Shown here piece by piece: positions 17,935 through 28,519 of a stretch of DNA of 64,000 bases; position 1 is the stretch's first letter; each line of letters opens with the position of its first letter. A model generated the notes under the pieces. That model was not told the DNA's origin and did no database searches. It saw only the letters and a program-made list of their open reading frames with translations. Origin of the DNA: Streptomyces bottropensis ATCC 25435 (GTDB lineage Bacteria > Actinomycetota > Actinomycetes > Streptomycetales > Streptomycetaceae); assembly GCF_000383595.1 (NCBI RefSeq), contig NZ_KB911581.1:8515519-8579518 (forward strand), given 5' to 3'. The translations under genes were made by a program, and so were the position numbers.

Positions 17935-18008
17935 AGCCCCCTGTCGGATTCGAACCGACGACCTACGCATTACAAGTGCGTTGCTCTGGCCAGCTGAGCT
18001 AAGGAGGC
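17935..18008 (-). tRNA. tRNA-Thr (anticodon TGT)
   Basis: Read on the minus strand: acceptor GCCTCCT pairs with AGGGGGC (one G-U), D-arm TAGCTCAGCTGG, anticodon stem ACGCA/TGCGT enclosing loop CTTGTAA (anticodon TGT), and T-arm GGTTCGAATCC. The CCA end is not encoded and the discriminator is T. Its 3' end faces the integrase and is the likely attachment site; integration left the gene intact. Confidence 0.95.
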
Positions 18009-18146
18009 GTGGCCCCTCGCGGGGGCGCCCGTGCAGTGTACCCACGTCACAGGGTGTGCTCGTCGAAAATTTCCGCGAAGTTCACAGGGGTCCAGCTACT
18101 GACAGACCAGGTGAACGACAGGTACCGTCCTGACCCAATCCACTCC

Positions 18147-18162
18147 CGTGGACTACACCACC
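18147..18162. promoter_or_regulatory. DasR-type operator (dre-like) upstream of msiK
   Basis: The core TGGACTACACCA matches the dre core TGGTCTAGACCA at 10 of 12 positions and lies about 80 nt before the msiK start. DasR, the GlcNAc-responsive GntR repressor, controls sugar-uptake genes in Streptomyces, so control of the shared ATPase would make sense. This is sequence similarity only. Confidence 0.4.
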
Positions 18163-18241
18163 GAGGAACCGTCCGCGGTGGATCACCACCTTTACTCGGA
18201 TCGTCCGGCACGTTCCTGCCGGTGAAGGGGGCCTACGACCC

Positions 18242-19378
<1,137 letters not shown>

Positions 19379-19448
19379 CCCGGACACGGCGCGTCCGTGA
19401 CCGTGCGCGAAACCTCCAGCCCGGGATAAATCACCCAGGTTGACGAAG

Positions 19449-19476
19449 AAGGCCCCGCAAACATTCGCGGGGCCTT
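19449..19476 (+). terminator. msiK terminator
   Basis: Stem AAGGCCCCGC/GCGGGGCCTT with an 8-nt loop, followed by TT, 70 nt after the msiK stop. A textbook rho-independent terminator. Confidence 0.9.
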
Positions 19477-19619
19477 TTCCGTTGCCCTCAACTACCCCGG
19501 CAAATAGGTTGTTTTCGACCAGTGTGCGTCAACCTGCCACCCGGAAGACAGAGCTTCGACATCCCCCGTATCGGTGACCTAATGTCGCCATATCACTACC
19601 CCGCGCTACCCTCACTCGC

Positions 19620-20069
19620 GTGAAGCACACCCACACCCACACGCAACGGACGCGCCACGGCCGCGGTCCCGCCCGCAGGATCGGCCGCTCCCTGGCCCTG
19701 GTCCTGCCCGTCGTCATGGTCCTCTCCGGCACCCTCGCGGTCACCCGGGTCAACTGGTCGGGCACCGACCCGGCGGAGTCGATGCTCGCCGCCTCGGAGG
19801 TCTCCCAGCGCGCCAAGACCCGCGCCCCGCACGAGGTGCTGCGCGACAAACTCCTCGTGGAGCTGCAGGAGGAGAACCCGGGCGTCGCCCTCACCCACCT
19901 CCAGCAGGCGGTGAACGGCCGCCCGGCGCTGGCCAAGCACTGCACCTCCATCGCCCGCGCCCTCGGCCGCGCCGCGGTCCGCGCCTACGGCCCCACCCGC
20001 GCCCAGTCCTTCGCCCGCCCGGTCTGTGACACGTCCTTCGCGACAGGAGTGGCCGCCCAGTTCGGCTGA
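19620..20069 (+). CDS. hypothetical secreted or membrane-anchored protein
   Basis: 149 residues. A basic N-terminus with His/Thr repeats (HTHTHTQ) precedes one hydrophobic segment (SLALVLPVVMVLSGTLAV, about 24-41), which suggests a signal peptide or anchor with the rest outside. The exported part is Ala/Arg-rich with two Cys (KHCTSIARALG, RPVCDTSF) that could form a disulphide. The GTG start has no ribosome binding site, and a TACCCT -10-like box 7 nt upstream suggests a leaderless transcript. Function not recognised. Confidence 0.7.
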   Translation: MKHTHTHTQRTRHGRGPARRIGRSLALVLPVVMVLSGTLAVTRVNWSGTDPAESMLAASEVSQRAKTRAPHEVLRDKLLVELQEENPGVALTHLQQAVNGRPALAKHCTSIARALGRAAVRAYGPTRAQSFARPVCDTSFATGVAAQFG

Positions 20070-20263
20070 GACAGCGCGACGCACCGCTGAGGGCCCCGCG
20101 GGTGCCGTAGAGAGCTCCCAGCGGCTCCAAGGGGCCCCCAGAGGCTTCCAGTAGGCCCACCAGGCCCCACGCAGGATCCCCGAGGGCTCCAGGCGCTCGG
20201 CATCCCCGTACACCGATCCCAGGGCCGTGCTCCCGCGAACGGGGCGCCACGTACAGTTCGGGC

Positions 20264-20995
20264 ATGACCGATCCGAACGCCGCGTCGCGCCCCGTTCAAG
20301 CCGTGATCCTCGCCGGTGGCCAGGGCTCACGGCTGCGTCCGTACACCGACGACCGGCCCAAGCCCATGGTCGAGATCCCCGGTACGGGCACCCCGATCAT
20401 CGGCCATCAACTCACCTGGCTCGCCGAGGAGGGCGTGACCGACGTGGTCGTCTCCTGCGGCCACCTCGCCGACGTCCTGCAGAAGTGGCTGGACTCGGCC
20501 GACCTGCCGGTCCGCGTCACCACGGTCGTCGAGACGGAACCCCTCGGCCGAGGCGGCGGCCTCAAGTACGCCGCCTCCCACCTGCCCCACCCCGACCGCC
20601 CCTGGTACGCCACCAACGGCGACATCTGGACCCGCTTCTCGCTCCGCGACATGGCGGACTTCCACGCCGAACGCGACGCCCTCGCCACCCTCGCCCTCGC
20701 CCGCCCCCGCATCCCCTGGGGCGCGGTGAAGACGGACGGCTTCGGCCGCGTGACGGACTTCATCGAGGCCCCGCCGACGACGTACGAGATCAACGCCGGC
20801 GTCTACGTCTTCTCCCCGGAGTTCACCGACCTCCTCCCGGCCCGCGGCGACCACGAACGCACCACGTTCCCCCGCCTGGCCCGCGAACGCCGTCTGGCCG
20901 GCTTCCCCCTCCCCCAGGGCGCCTACTGGCGAGCCATCGACACGGCCAAGGACCTCACGGAAGCAGCCAAGGAACTGGCGGCCCTGAGCCGCTGA
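20264..20995 (+). CDS. sugar-1-phosphate nucleotidyltransferase family protein
   Basis: 243 residues with the nucleotidyltransferase A fold. LAGGQGSRLRPYTDDRPKPM is the signature for the NTP-binding loop and catalytic Lys. It is followed by GHQLTWLAEEGV, ETEPLGRGGGLKYA, the metal-binding NGDIW, and INAGVYVFSPE. Such enzymes make NDP-sugars for cell-wall or glycoside synthesis. It is shorter than RmlA/GlgC (about 290-400), like the GCD1/ManC-type minimal enzymes. The sugar cannot be told from sequence. It stands alone with a terminator 55 nt downstream. Confidence 0.88.
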   Translation: MTDPNAASRPVQAVILAGGQGSRLRPYTDDRPKPMVEIPGTGTPIIGHQLTWLAEEGVTDVVVSCGHLADVLQKWLDSADLPVRVTTVVETEPLGRGGGLKYAASHLPHPDRPWYATNGDIWTRFSLRDMADFHAERDALATLALARPRIPWGAVKTDGFGRVTDFIEAPPTTYEINAGVYVFSPEFTDLLPARGDHERTTFPRLARERRLAGFPLPQGAYWRAIDTAKDLTEAAKELAALSR

Positions 20996-21050
20996 ACGGC
21001 GCCCGACGCAGACGCTCTCCAGCCGCCTCCCCGCCCTAGCGAACACAGCA

Positions 21051-21083
21051 GTGGGCCCCGCGCCGAGAACACGCGGGGCCCAC
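21051..21083. terminator. bidirectional terminator
   Basis: Perfect 12-bp stem GTGGGCCCCGCG with a 9-nt loop between the convergent nucleotidyltransferase and DoxX genes. Confidence 0.85.
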
Positions 21084-21109
21084 CAGCACATCGGCACAGC
21101 CGACGGAAC

Positions 21110-22846
21110 CTACCCGAGCAGTCCGCCCACCAGCCCAGGCTGCCCACCCGAGGAACTCCCCCCGTTGGAGCCCCCGTTGGACCCGGTAGCTCCTCCGGTC
21201 GCACCGCCGGAGGCAGCACCTCCGCTGGAGCTGGGCCCGGCAGTGGTGCTCGGCACCTGCTCGACCGGCGTGGTCTGCTGCGGCGGCGCCTGCCCCGCCG
21301 TCCCCTGCGTCTGACTCGGCTGCCCACCGGTGACCGCCCCGGTGGACGGCGCGGCGCCCGGCGTCGTGGCCGCCTGCGAAGGCGTCGCCGATGTCGCGCC
21401 CGCCGACGGCGAGTTGGACGCGCTCGGGCTGTTCTCGCGCCGCGCGCTCGGCTCACCCGGCAGCGGCGACCCCGGCAGCTCGTTGCGCGGCGCCTCCCCG
21501 GGCCCGGGGACGACGATCCGGTCGGCGTCGCGCACGGCCCCGCCGAGCACGGACCCCACGAGCAGCGTCATCCCGACGACGAGCGCGGCGACGAGCGTGC
21601 CCCGGCGCAGTACGTACCGCCGCAGCTCCCAGATGTCGGCGCGCGGCCCGAGCGTGCGCCAGGCGCCGCCCGCGAGCCGCCCGTCGACGGAGTACACCGG
21701 CGCGCCCGCGATGATCAGCGGAGACCAGGCGGCGAGGTAGATGATGTCGGGCGTCTCGTAGACGGGGACGGTCTTCCAGCTGACGGTGACGAGCAGCGCG
21801 GCCGACAGCAGCGCCCCGACACCGCCGGCGACCCGCTGCCACAGTCCGAAGACGGTCAGCACGCCCACGATGACCTGGGCGAAGGCGATGACGAGCCCCG
21901 AGCCCACCGGGTGTTCGAGGGCGAACTGCCGCAGCGGCTCGGCGACTTCCCACGGATGCAGCGTGTTCAGCCACTTCACCATGGAGCCGCGCTTGCCGCC
22001 GTCGAAGTAGTGCGGGTCGCAGAGCTTGCCCATGCCGGCGTAGGCGGAGATGAAGCCGAGGAAGACGCGCAGCGGCAGCAGCACCACGCCGAGGTTCATC
22101 CGGCGCCCGGGGTAATAGGCGTGCCGGACGGGCTCGTTGCCGGTCCGCCGCCCGCCGCGCTCACTCTCGCCGTCGTCGTACGGCTCCGCGAACTCCCCGT
22201 CGGCGTAGGCGTCCCGGCCGTACTCCAGTTCGTCGTACGTGCTGCCGACAGTACGCATGGCGGGCAGGAGCCGGGTGCCGTCGGCGGCGTGGTCGCCGTG
22301 GGTGCGCTGGCTGCCCACGAGGGGCGTCTCGACGGTCTCGACGGTCAGGTCGGCGCCGTAGCGCCCGCTCGCGTCGCCGTAACGCCCGCCGCCGGTGTCG
22401 TAGGTGCTGCCGCCCACACCGTCGACACGGGGGATGACCTGCGTCGACCCGGTGTCGCCCAGCGGGTCGGCGACCCCTCGGCCGACGCCCGCGCCGCGTA
22501 CCGCCTGGAGGAGCCGGTGGGCTCCGGTGTCGTCGGGCGCGGACTTCCCGCTCCAGACGACGGGCGCGCGCCGGCGCCCGGCGGCGGGCGCGCCGGAGCG
22601 CCCGGCCGTGCCCGCGACCGGGATGCGCGCGGTGTCCTCGCCGACGCTCAAGTGCCGTGCGATGCGCGGGGACGCCCGCGTGGAGACGCCCAACTGCACG
22701 CGAAAGCTCGCGTGGTTGACGATGACCTGCGCCGGATCGCTCGGCACCTTCACCATGCTCAGCGCGGGAGCGTCGTCGAATCCCGAGTCGAATCCCGACG
22801 AACGGTCCCCCGTGGGTGTGCGGGGTGTTCTGGTGTCCACACTCAT
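21110..22846 (-). CDS. DoxX-family membrane protein with long disordered ends
   Basis: 578 residues. The N-terminal 250 are hydrophilic and Asp/Gly/Arg-rich. A DoxX-like four-helix membrane domain follows at about 255-430 (VVLLPLRVFLGFISAYAGMGKL, VIAFAQVIVGVLTVFGL, GALLSAALLVTVSWKTVPV, IIYLAAWSPLIIAGAP). One more helix (LVAALVVGMTLLVGSVLGGA) and a 140-residue Ser/Gly/Thr/Pro tail complete it. DoxX proteins are implicated in redox and thiol homeostasis in actinobacteria. The tail is probably outside the membrane. ATG at 22846; ribosome site not obvious. Confidence 0.85.
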   Translation of the reverse strand: MSVDTRTPRTPTGDRSSGFDSGFDDAPALSMVKVPSDPAQVIVNHASFRVQLGVSTRASPRIARHLSVGEDTARIPVAGTAGRSGAPAAGRRRAPVVWSGKSAPDDTGAHRLLQAVRGAGVGRGVADPLGDTGSTQVIPRVDGVGGSTYDTGGGRYGDASGRYGADLTVETVETPLVGSQRTHGDHAADGTRLLPAMRTVGSTYDELEYGRDAYADGEFAEPYDDGESERGGRRTGNEPVRHAYYPGRRMNLGVVLLPLRVFLGFISAYAGMGKLCDPHYFDGGKRGSMVKWLNTLHPWEVAEPLRQFALEHPVGSGLVIAFAQVIVGVLTVFGLWQRVAGGVGALLSAALLVTVSWKTVPVYETPDIIYLAAWSPLIIAGAPVYSVDGRLAGGAWRTLGPRADIWELRRYVLRRGTLVAALVVGMTLLVGSVLGGAVRDADRIVVPGPGEAPRNELPGSPLPGEPSARRENSPSASNSPSAGATSATPSQAATTPGAAPSTGAVTGGQPSQTQGTAGQAPPQQTTPVEQVPSTTAGPSSSGGAASGGATGGATGSNGGSNGGSSSGGQPGLVGGLLG

Positions 22847-22974
22847 CTAACCGAGTGACGTGTCGTTAGGACACTGCTTTGACCGCCCCGATCTGTCCGG
22901 ACCCCGTCAAGGTCGTCCGGAACACCCCGAACCCCCAGTTGGGGCCCGGTTTCACACCCGTCACACCGACGGAA

Positions 22975-23916
22975 CTACGCCCGGCGCCGAGCCGCCTCGT
23001 AGAGCACAACTCCCGCCGCGACACCGGCGTTCAGCGACTCGGCCCCACCCGGCATCGGGATCCGCACCCGGTGGTCGCACGTCTCGCCCACGAGGCGGGA
23101 CAGGCCCTTGCCCTCGCTGCCGACGACGATGACGACCGGGCCGCCGAGGGCCTCCAGGTCACCGATCTCGGTCTCGCCGTCGGCGGCGAGACCGACCACC
23201 ACGACACCGGCCTTCTTGTAGGCCTCCAGCGCGCGCGTCAGGTTGGTGCAGCGGGCGACGGGCGTACGCGCGGCCGTGCCGGCGGACGTCTTCCACGCGC
23301 CGGCGGTCATGCCGGCCGCGCGCCGCTCGGGCACGACGACGCCGTGGCCGCCGAACGCGGAGACCGACCGGACGACGGCACCGAGGTTGCGCGGGTCGGT
23401 CACGCCGTCGAGGGCGACGATCAGCGGGTCCTGGCCCTCGTCGTACGCGGCGTTCGTCAGGTCCTCGGGGTGCGCGTACTCGTACGCCGGAACCTGGAGG
23501 ACGAGACCCTGGTGGTTGAGCCCGTTGGTCATGCGGTCCAGCTCGGGGCGCGGCGCCTCCATGAGGTTGATGCCGCCGCGCTCGGCCGCGAGCTGCAGCG
23601 CCTCGCGCACCCGCTCGTCGTTGTCGATGAACTGCTGGACGTACAGCGTCGAGGCGGGCACGCCCTCGCGCAGCGCCTCGACGACGGGGTTGCGTCCGAC
23701 CACCATCTCGGACGTGCCCTTGCCGCCCCGGCCACGCGGCGCGGGACGGCGTGCGGCCTGCTTCGCCTTGGCGTTGGCGATGCGGTTCGCCTTGTGCTTC
23801 TTGCGCATCTCGGCGGGCGGGGTCGGGCCCCTGCCCTCAAGACCCTTGCGCCGCTGGCCGCCACTGCCGACCTGCGCGCCCTTCTTGCCGGACATGCGGC
23901 GGTTGTTAGCGGCCAT
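22975..23916 (-). CDS. rlmB: 23S rRNA (guanosine-2'-O)-methyltransferase RlmB
   Basis: 313 residues. A basic N-terminal extension of about 70 residues is followed by the SpoU substrate-binding region (VVGRNPVVEALREGVPA) and the SPOUT catalytic domain. Motif 1 is DPRNLGAVVRS, motif 2 VIVVGSEGKGLSR and motif 3 IPMPGGAESLNAGVAAGVVLYE. It methylates the 2'-O of a G in the 23S peptidyl-transferase P-loop. It is the distal gene of the carD-ispD-ispF-cysS-rlmB run, but a terminator and a tandem repeat separate it from cysS. Confidence 0.93.
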   Translation of the reverse strand: MAANNRRMSGKKGAQVGSGGQRRKGLEGRGPTPPAEMRKKHKANRIANAKAKQAARRPAPRGRGGKGTSEMVVGRNPVVEALREGVPASTLYVQQFIDNDERVREALQLAAERGGINLMEAPRPELDRMTNGLNHQGLVLQVPAYEYAHPEDLTNAAYDEGQDPLIVALDGVTDPRNLGAVVRSVSAFGGHGVVVPERRAAGMTAGAWKTSAGTAARTPVARCTNLTRALEAYKKAGVVVVGLAADGETEIGDLEALGGPVVIVVGSEGKGLSRLVGETCDHRVRIPMPGGAESLNAGVAAGVVLYEAARRRA

Positions 23917-23977
23917 GACCTACCCGTCTCTCAGAAGCGTGTGTGCGTACGCGTCGGGCGTACGTCGTCGTGATCTA

Positions 23978-24019
23978 TGTCGTCGTGCGCTTGTCGTCGT
24001 GCGTATGTCGTCGTGCGTA
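23978..24019. repeat. 14-bp tandem repeat, three copies
   Basis: Unit TGTCGTCGTGCG(T/C)(A/T) repeated three times, with a decayed fourth copy upstream, in the cysS-rlmB gap. Confidence 0.85.
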
Positions 24020-24029
24020 TGTAATGCAG

Positions 24030-24057
24030 TGTGCCGCCCGGAGGCCCGGGCGGCACA
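24030..24057 (-). terminator. terminator after cysS
   Basis: Stem TGTGCCGCCCG / CGGGCGGCACA with a 6-nt loop, about 30 nt past the cysS stop on the minus strand. Confidence 0.8.
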
Positions 24058-24085
24058 ATCGATCAAGGTGACCGGACGCTCCGGC

Positions 24086-25489
<1,404 letters not shown>

Positions 25490-25614
25490 GCCCCCAAGCG
25501 TAGTGGCCCACCAGCCGTGCCCAGAGCCCTTCACCCCAAGGACGGCAGATTCGTGACGTATGCCCGCCCGGCATACGGCCACCGCGCCCTTCGGACGGCC
25601 CGAGGGCCCGAAAA

Positions 25615-25636
25615 AGGGGCGCGGGGAACGGCGCGA
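25615..25636. repeat. dispersed Streptomyces intergenic motif, copy 1
   Basis: AGGGGCGCGGGGAACGGCGC is a variant of a sequence I know from many Streptomyces intergenic regions. A second, inverted copy lies at 58691-58710. Confidence 0.5.
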
Positions 25637-25651
25637 GCAAAGGCCAAGAAG

Positions 25652-26209
25652 TCACCCCGCCCGCACCACGAGCGCCGTGGCCACCGCCATCAGTCCTTCA
25701 CCCCGCCCGGGGAAGCCCAGCCCGTCCGTGGTCGCCCCGGACACGGAGACCGGCGCCCCCACCACCTCGGACAGCACCTTCTGCGCCTCGTCCCGCCGCT
25801 TGCCGATCTTCGGCCGAGGCCCTACCACCTGCACGGCCACGTTGCCGATGACGAACCCCCCGGCCCGCACGATCCGCGCCGCCTCCGCCAGCAACGTCAC
25901 CCCGGACGCCCCCGACCACTCCGGCCGCCCGGTCCCGAAGTGCTGACCCAGATCACCGAGCCCGGCGGCGGAGAACAGCGCGTTGCAGGCGGCGTGCGCC
26001 ACGACGTCCGCGTCGGAGTGCCCGGCGAGCCCCGGCCCCTCGCCCTCCCACTTCAGCCCGGCGCACCACAGCTCCCGCCCCTCCTCGAAAGCGTGGATGT
26101 CGGTACCGATCCCGACCTGCGGCAACACCATCGCGCCGGACACGGACCCGACCGCCGGCACCCCGGAACCCTCGGCCTTCTCGGAACCCATGGCCTTCTC
26201 AGAACCCAT
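25652..26209 (-). CDS. ispF: 2-C-methyl-D-erythritol 2,4-cyclodiphosphate synthase
   Basis: 185 residues with the IspF signatures GIGTDIHAFE (metal Asp/His), GHSDADVVAHA and ATTDGLGFPGRGEG. It forms the cyclodiphosphate of the MEP isoprenoid pathway. The start at 26209 has AGGAGG at ideal spacing and overlaps the ispD stop by 11 nt. The resulting N-terminus carries a tandem MGSEKA-MGSEKA duplication ahead of the conserved domain, absent from typical family members of about 160 residues. Immediately downstream of ispD, so the two MEP steps are coupled. Confidence 0.95.
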   Translation of the reverse strand: MGSEKAMGSEKAEGSGVPAVGSVSGAMVLPQVGIGTDIHAFEEGRELWCAGLKWEGEGPGLAGHSDADVVAHAACNALFSAAGLGDLGQHFGTGRPEWSGASGVTLLAEAARIVRAGGFVIGNVAVQVVGPRPKIGKRRDEAQKVLSEVVGAPVSVSGATTDGLGFPGRGEGLMAVATALVVRAG

Positions 26210-26963
26210 CGTTCAGCCTCCTGCGCGCCAGAACCGCCTCCGCGAGCACCAGATCCAGCGGCCGCGTCACCTTGAACGCCTCCTCGTGGCCGGGCACGAC
26301 CACGACACCGCGCCCGAGCCGCTCCACCATGCTCGCGTCGTCGGTCACCTCCCCGGTGACCGTCTCGTGCGCCCGGAGCAGGGTCTCCCGGTCGAACCCC
26401 TGGGGCGTCTGCACGGCTCGCAGCCGCGCGCGCTCGGGCGTGGCGACGACCGGCTCCGGCGCGCCCGGCGCGTCCGCGGGCTCGACCTCCTTGACCGTGT
26501 CGGCGAGCGGCAGCGCGGGCACCACGGCGGGCGCCCCGTCCCGTACGGCCTCGATGACCGCGTCGACGGTGTCGACGGGCACGAGCGGACGGGCCGCGTC
26601 GTGGACGAGGACGATGTCGTAGCCGGGCGGCAGCGCGTCGAGCCCGAGTTTCACCGACTCCTGGCGCGATTCGCCGCCGGGGACCACGAGGAAGTCCGTC
26701 CGCTCGGGCAGGGCGTGCGCGTCGAGCAGGGTCTTGACCTCGGGGGCGCCGTCGGGCGGAGCCACGACGATCACCAGGGAGACGGCACGGGAGGCGGCCA
26801 TGGCGCGTACCGCGTGGATCAGCATCGGGGTGCCGTTCAGCGCGCGCAGCGCTTTGGGCGCGCCCGGGCCGAGGCGTACGCCCCGGCCGGCTGCCGGGAT
26901 CACGGCCGCCGTACGGGTTGCCGTAGCGGTCGCGGAAGGCGAAGGACGCGAATCGTCAGACAT
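26199..26963 (-). CDS. ispD: 2-C-methyl-D-erythritol 4-phosphate cytidylyltransferase
   Basis: 254 residues. Nucleotide-binding VIPAAGRGVRLG, PGGESRQESVKLGLDAL, VHDAARPLVP, TPQGFDRETL and the C-terminal GHEEAFKVTRPLDLVLAEA are all IspD hallmarks. It makes CDP-methylerythritol in the MEP pathway. An N-terminal Ser/Thr/Ala-rich stretch of about 17 residues precedes the fold. It is separated from carD by 351 bp, so it may have its own promoter. Confidence 0.95.
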   Translation of the reverse strand: MSDDSRPSPSATATATRTAAVIPAAGRGVRLGPGAPKALRALNGTPMLIHAVRAMAASRAVSLVIVVAPPDGAPEVKTLLDAHALPERTDFLVVPGGESRQESVKLGLDALPPGYDIVLVHDAARPLVPVDTVDAVIEAVRDGAPAVVPALPLADTVKEVEPADAPGAPEPVVATPERARLRAVQTPQGFDRETLLRAHETVTGEVTDDASMVERLGRGVVVVPGHEEAFKVTRPLDLVLAEAVLARRRLNDGF

Positions 26964-27314
26964 CGGTTCCTGTCAGGTTTGTGTGCTCGGCCTAGGTGGG
27001 TATGGCCACAGCGTGCCGGGCGCGACACCTTGACCGGACCCTTCCGTGACATCTGGTCGAGCCAGCTGCCCGGGCCCGGCACGCCAAGTAGGAGCGGCAG
27101 TACGCGTACGACAGGTACGAGCACTCCGTACACACATGAGCACCGGGGCACGCCAAGTATCGCCGAGTATCGGAGTCCCCATTAAGGCGTTCGGCATCCG
27201 GACATGAACATGCCGCAGCGCCCGGCGACATTACGTACGTCATCGGGCACCGCGGCATTTCGATGTGCTGCGCCGAACGGCTGAGCGGGCTGGCTGCCTG
27301 CCTCAGGAGTCAGT
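26964..27314. other. carD-ispD intergenic region
   Basis: 351 bp with no credible gene. GCACGCCAAGTA occurs twice (near 27080 and 27150). Sequence around 27170-27240 is less GC-rich than the flanks and could hold a promoter for ispD on the minus strand. No terminator after carD was evident. Confidence 0.4.
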
Positions 27315-27797
27315 TCAGGACGCGAGGACCTCGTCGAGCAGGGCCTCGGCCTTGTCCTCGTTCGTGTTCTCCGCGAGAGCGAGCTCGCTCACCAGGATCT
27401 GGCGGGCCTTGGCGAGCATGCGCTTCTCACCGGCGGAGAGTCCGCGCTCCCGCTCGCGACGCCACAGGTCACGCACGACTTCCGCGACCTTGATGACATC
27501 GCCGGAGGCGAGCTTCTCCAGATTTGCCTTGTAGCGACGCGACCAGTTCGTGGGCTCCTCGGCATACGGTGCGCGCAGCACCTCGAAGACCCGGTCCAGG
27601 CCGTCTTGACCGACCACATCACGTACGCCGACGAACTCCGCATTGTCCGCCGGCACACGCACTGTCAGGTCGCCCTGAGCGACCTTGAGCACCAAGTAGG
27701 TCTTGTCCACGCCTTTGATCTGGCGAGTTTCGATGGCCTCAATCAGCGCGGCCCCGTGATGGGGATAGACCACGGTGTCGCCAACCTTGAACGTCAT
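27315..27797 (-). CDS. carD: CarD-family RNA polymerase-binding regulator
   Basis: 160 residues. The N-terminal RNAP-interaction domain (FKVGDTVVYPHHGAALIEAIE) and the helical DNA-binding C-terminal domain (WSRRYKANLEKLASGDVIKVAEVVRDLW) match mycobacterial CarD closely. CarD binds the beta subunit and stabilises open promoter complexes, notably at rRNA promoters. AAGGGG lies about 11 nt from the ATG. It heads the isp/cysS cluster, as in other actinobacteria. Confidence 0.95.
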   Translation of the reverse strand: MTFKVGDTVVYPHHGAALIEAIETRQIKGVDKTYLVLKVAQGDLTVRVPADNAEFVGVRDVVGQDGLDRVFEVLRAPYAEEPTNWSRRYKANLEKLASGDVIKVAEVVRDLWRRERERGLSAGEKRMLAKARQILVSELALAENTNEDKAEALLDEVLAS

Positions 27798-28519
27798 GTG
27801 ACAGGTACCCCTTCCGTGGCTATCCAGAGTAACACGGAAACGGCGTGTTCTGAATGGCGTTTTCGCAGGTCAGGGCGCATCTCGGGGCTTGACAACTGCG
27901 ACAGGAACGTGCTGCGAGGGCCGATCGGAGGAGGGTATTCGCAGGTCGGAGCGGCTCTCCGGGCGGAGTGAAACGCGTACGTTACACGCATCCGGAGGGC
28001 CGCACGAGCGCCCGAACGTCCTGCTTTGTCCGCCCCCATGTGTGCGACTTACGCTACTCCGTTCGGTGAGCGGAGTCGGGTACGAGACGAATCCGGAATT
28101 GATCAAGGAGTTCGATCAACGGGCGCTGTTCCGCCGTTACCGGATCGTGTTCTGGGCCTGTTCCGCCGGCCTTCCGGCGACGGTTCCCGCGCGTTCTGCC
28201 CGGTGTTCGGTCCTGTTCCGGCCCACGTTCCGGCCCGAGTTCCGGCCGGTGTTCCGACGGGCGTCCGGCTGCTGTTCCGACGGCTGATCGATTTTCCGTA
28301 CCGGAGCGCATTCCCCGGGGGAAATCCAGGGCGCGGCGGCGGCGAGTTCGGCGGGGGTTATGTGAATGCCGGACAGGCGTGTCGGCGGCGACCGTCAATT
28401 GCCTCCGACGACTTGCCGGGGGACTTGGGGAGGGTCGGGTGCGGCGGGGACGGGACGGCTCGGTAACCTGAGCCCGCCACAGACCACGTACCGCCCACGT
28501 TCTAGGAGTTGCCGCCGCC
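27798..28519. other. 722-bp divergent intergenic region with short repeats
   Basis: The region lies between divergent carD and lipoprotein genes, and no reading frame in it has convincing codon use. Visible structure includes AACACG-N7-CGTGTT (27831-27849) close to the carD promoter. TTGATC-N9-GATCAA lies at 28099-28119, and a 12-bp tandem array of GTTCCG lies at about 28203-28279 (separate entry). It may carry both promoters and perhaps a small RNA; nothing more can be supported. Confidence 0.5.
28203..28279. repeat. 12-bp tandem repeat based on GTTCCG
   Basis: GTTCCG begins at 28215, 28227, 28239 and 28251, an exact 12-bp period. Degenerate units flank it and another GTTCCG lies at 28274. 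The linker is mostly GCCC or GCCG. Confidence 0.85.

Noticed and set aside
17935..18008. Possible disrupted or remnant tRNA at the integration site
   Set aside because: All arms and the anticodon loop are intact; the gene appears functional.
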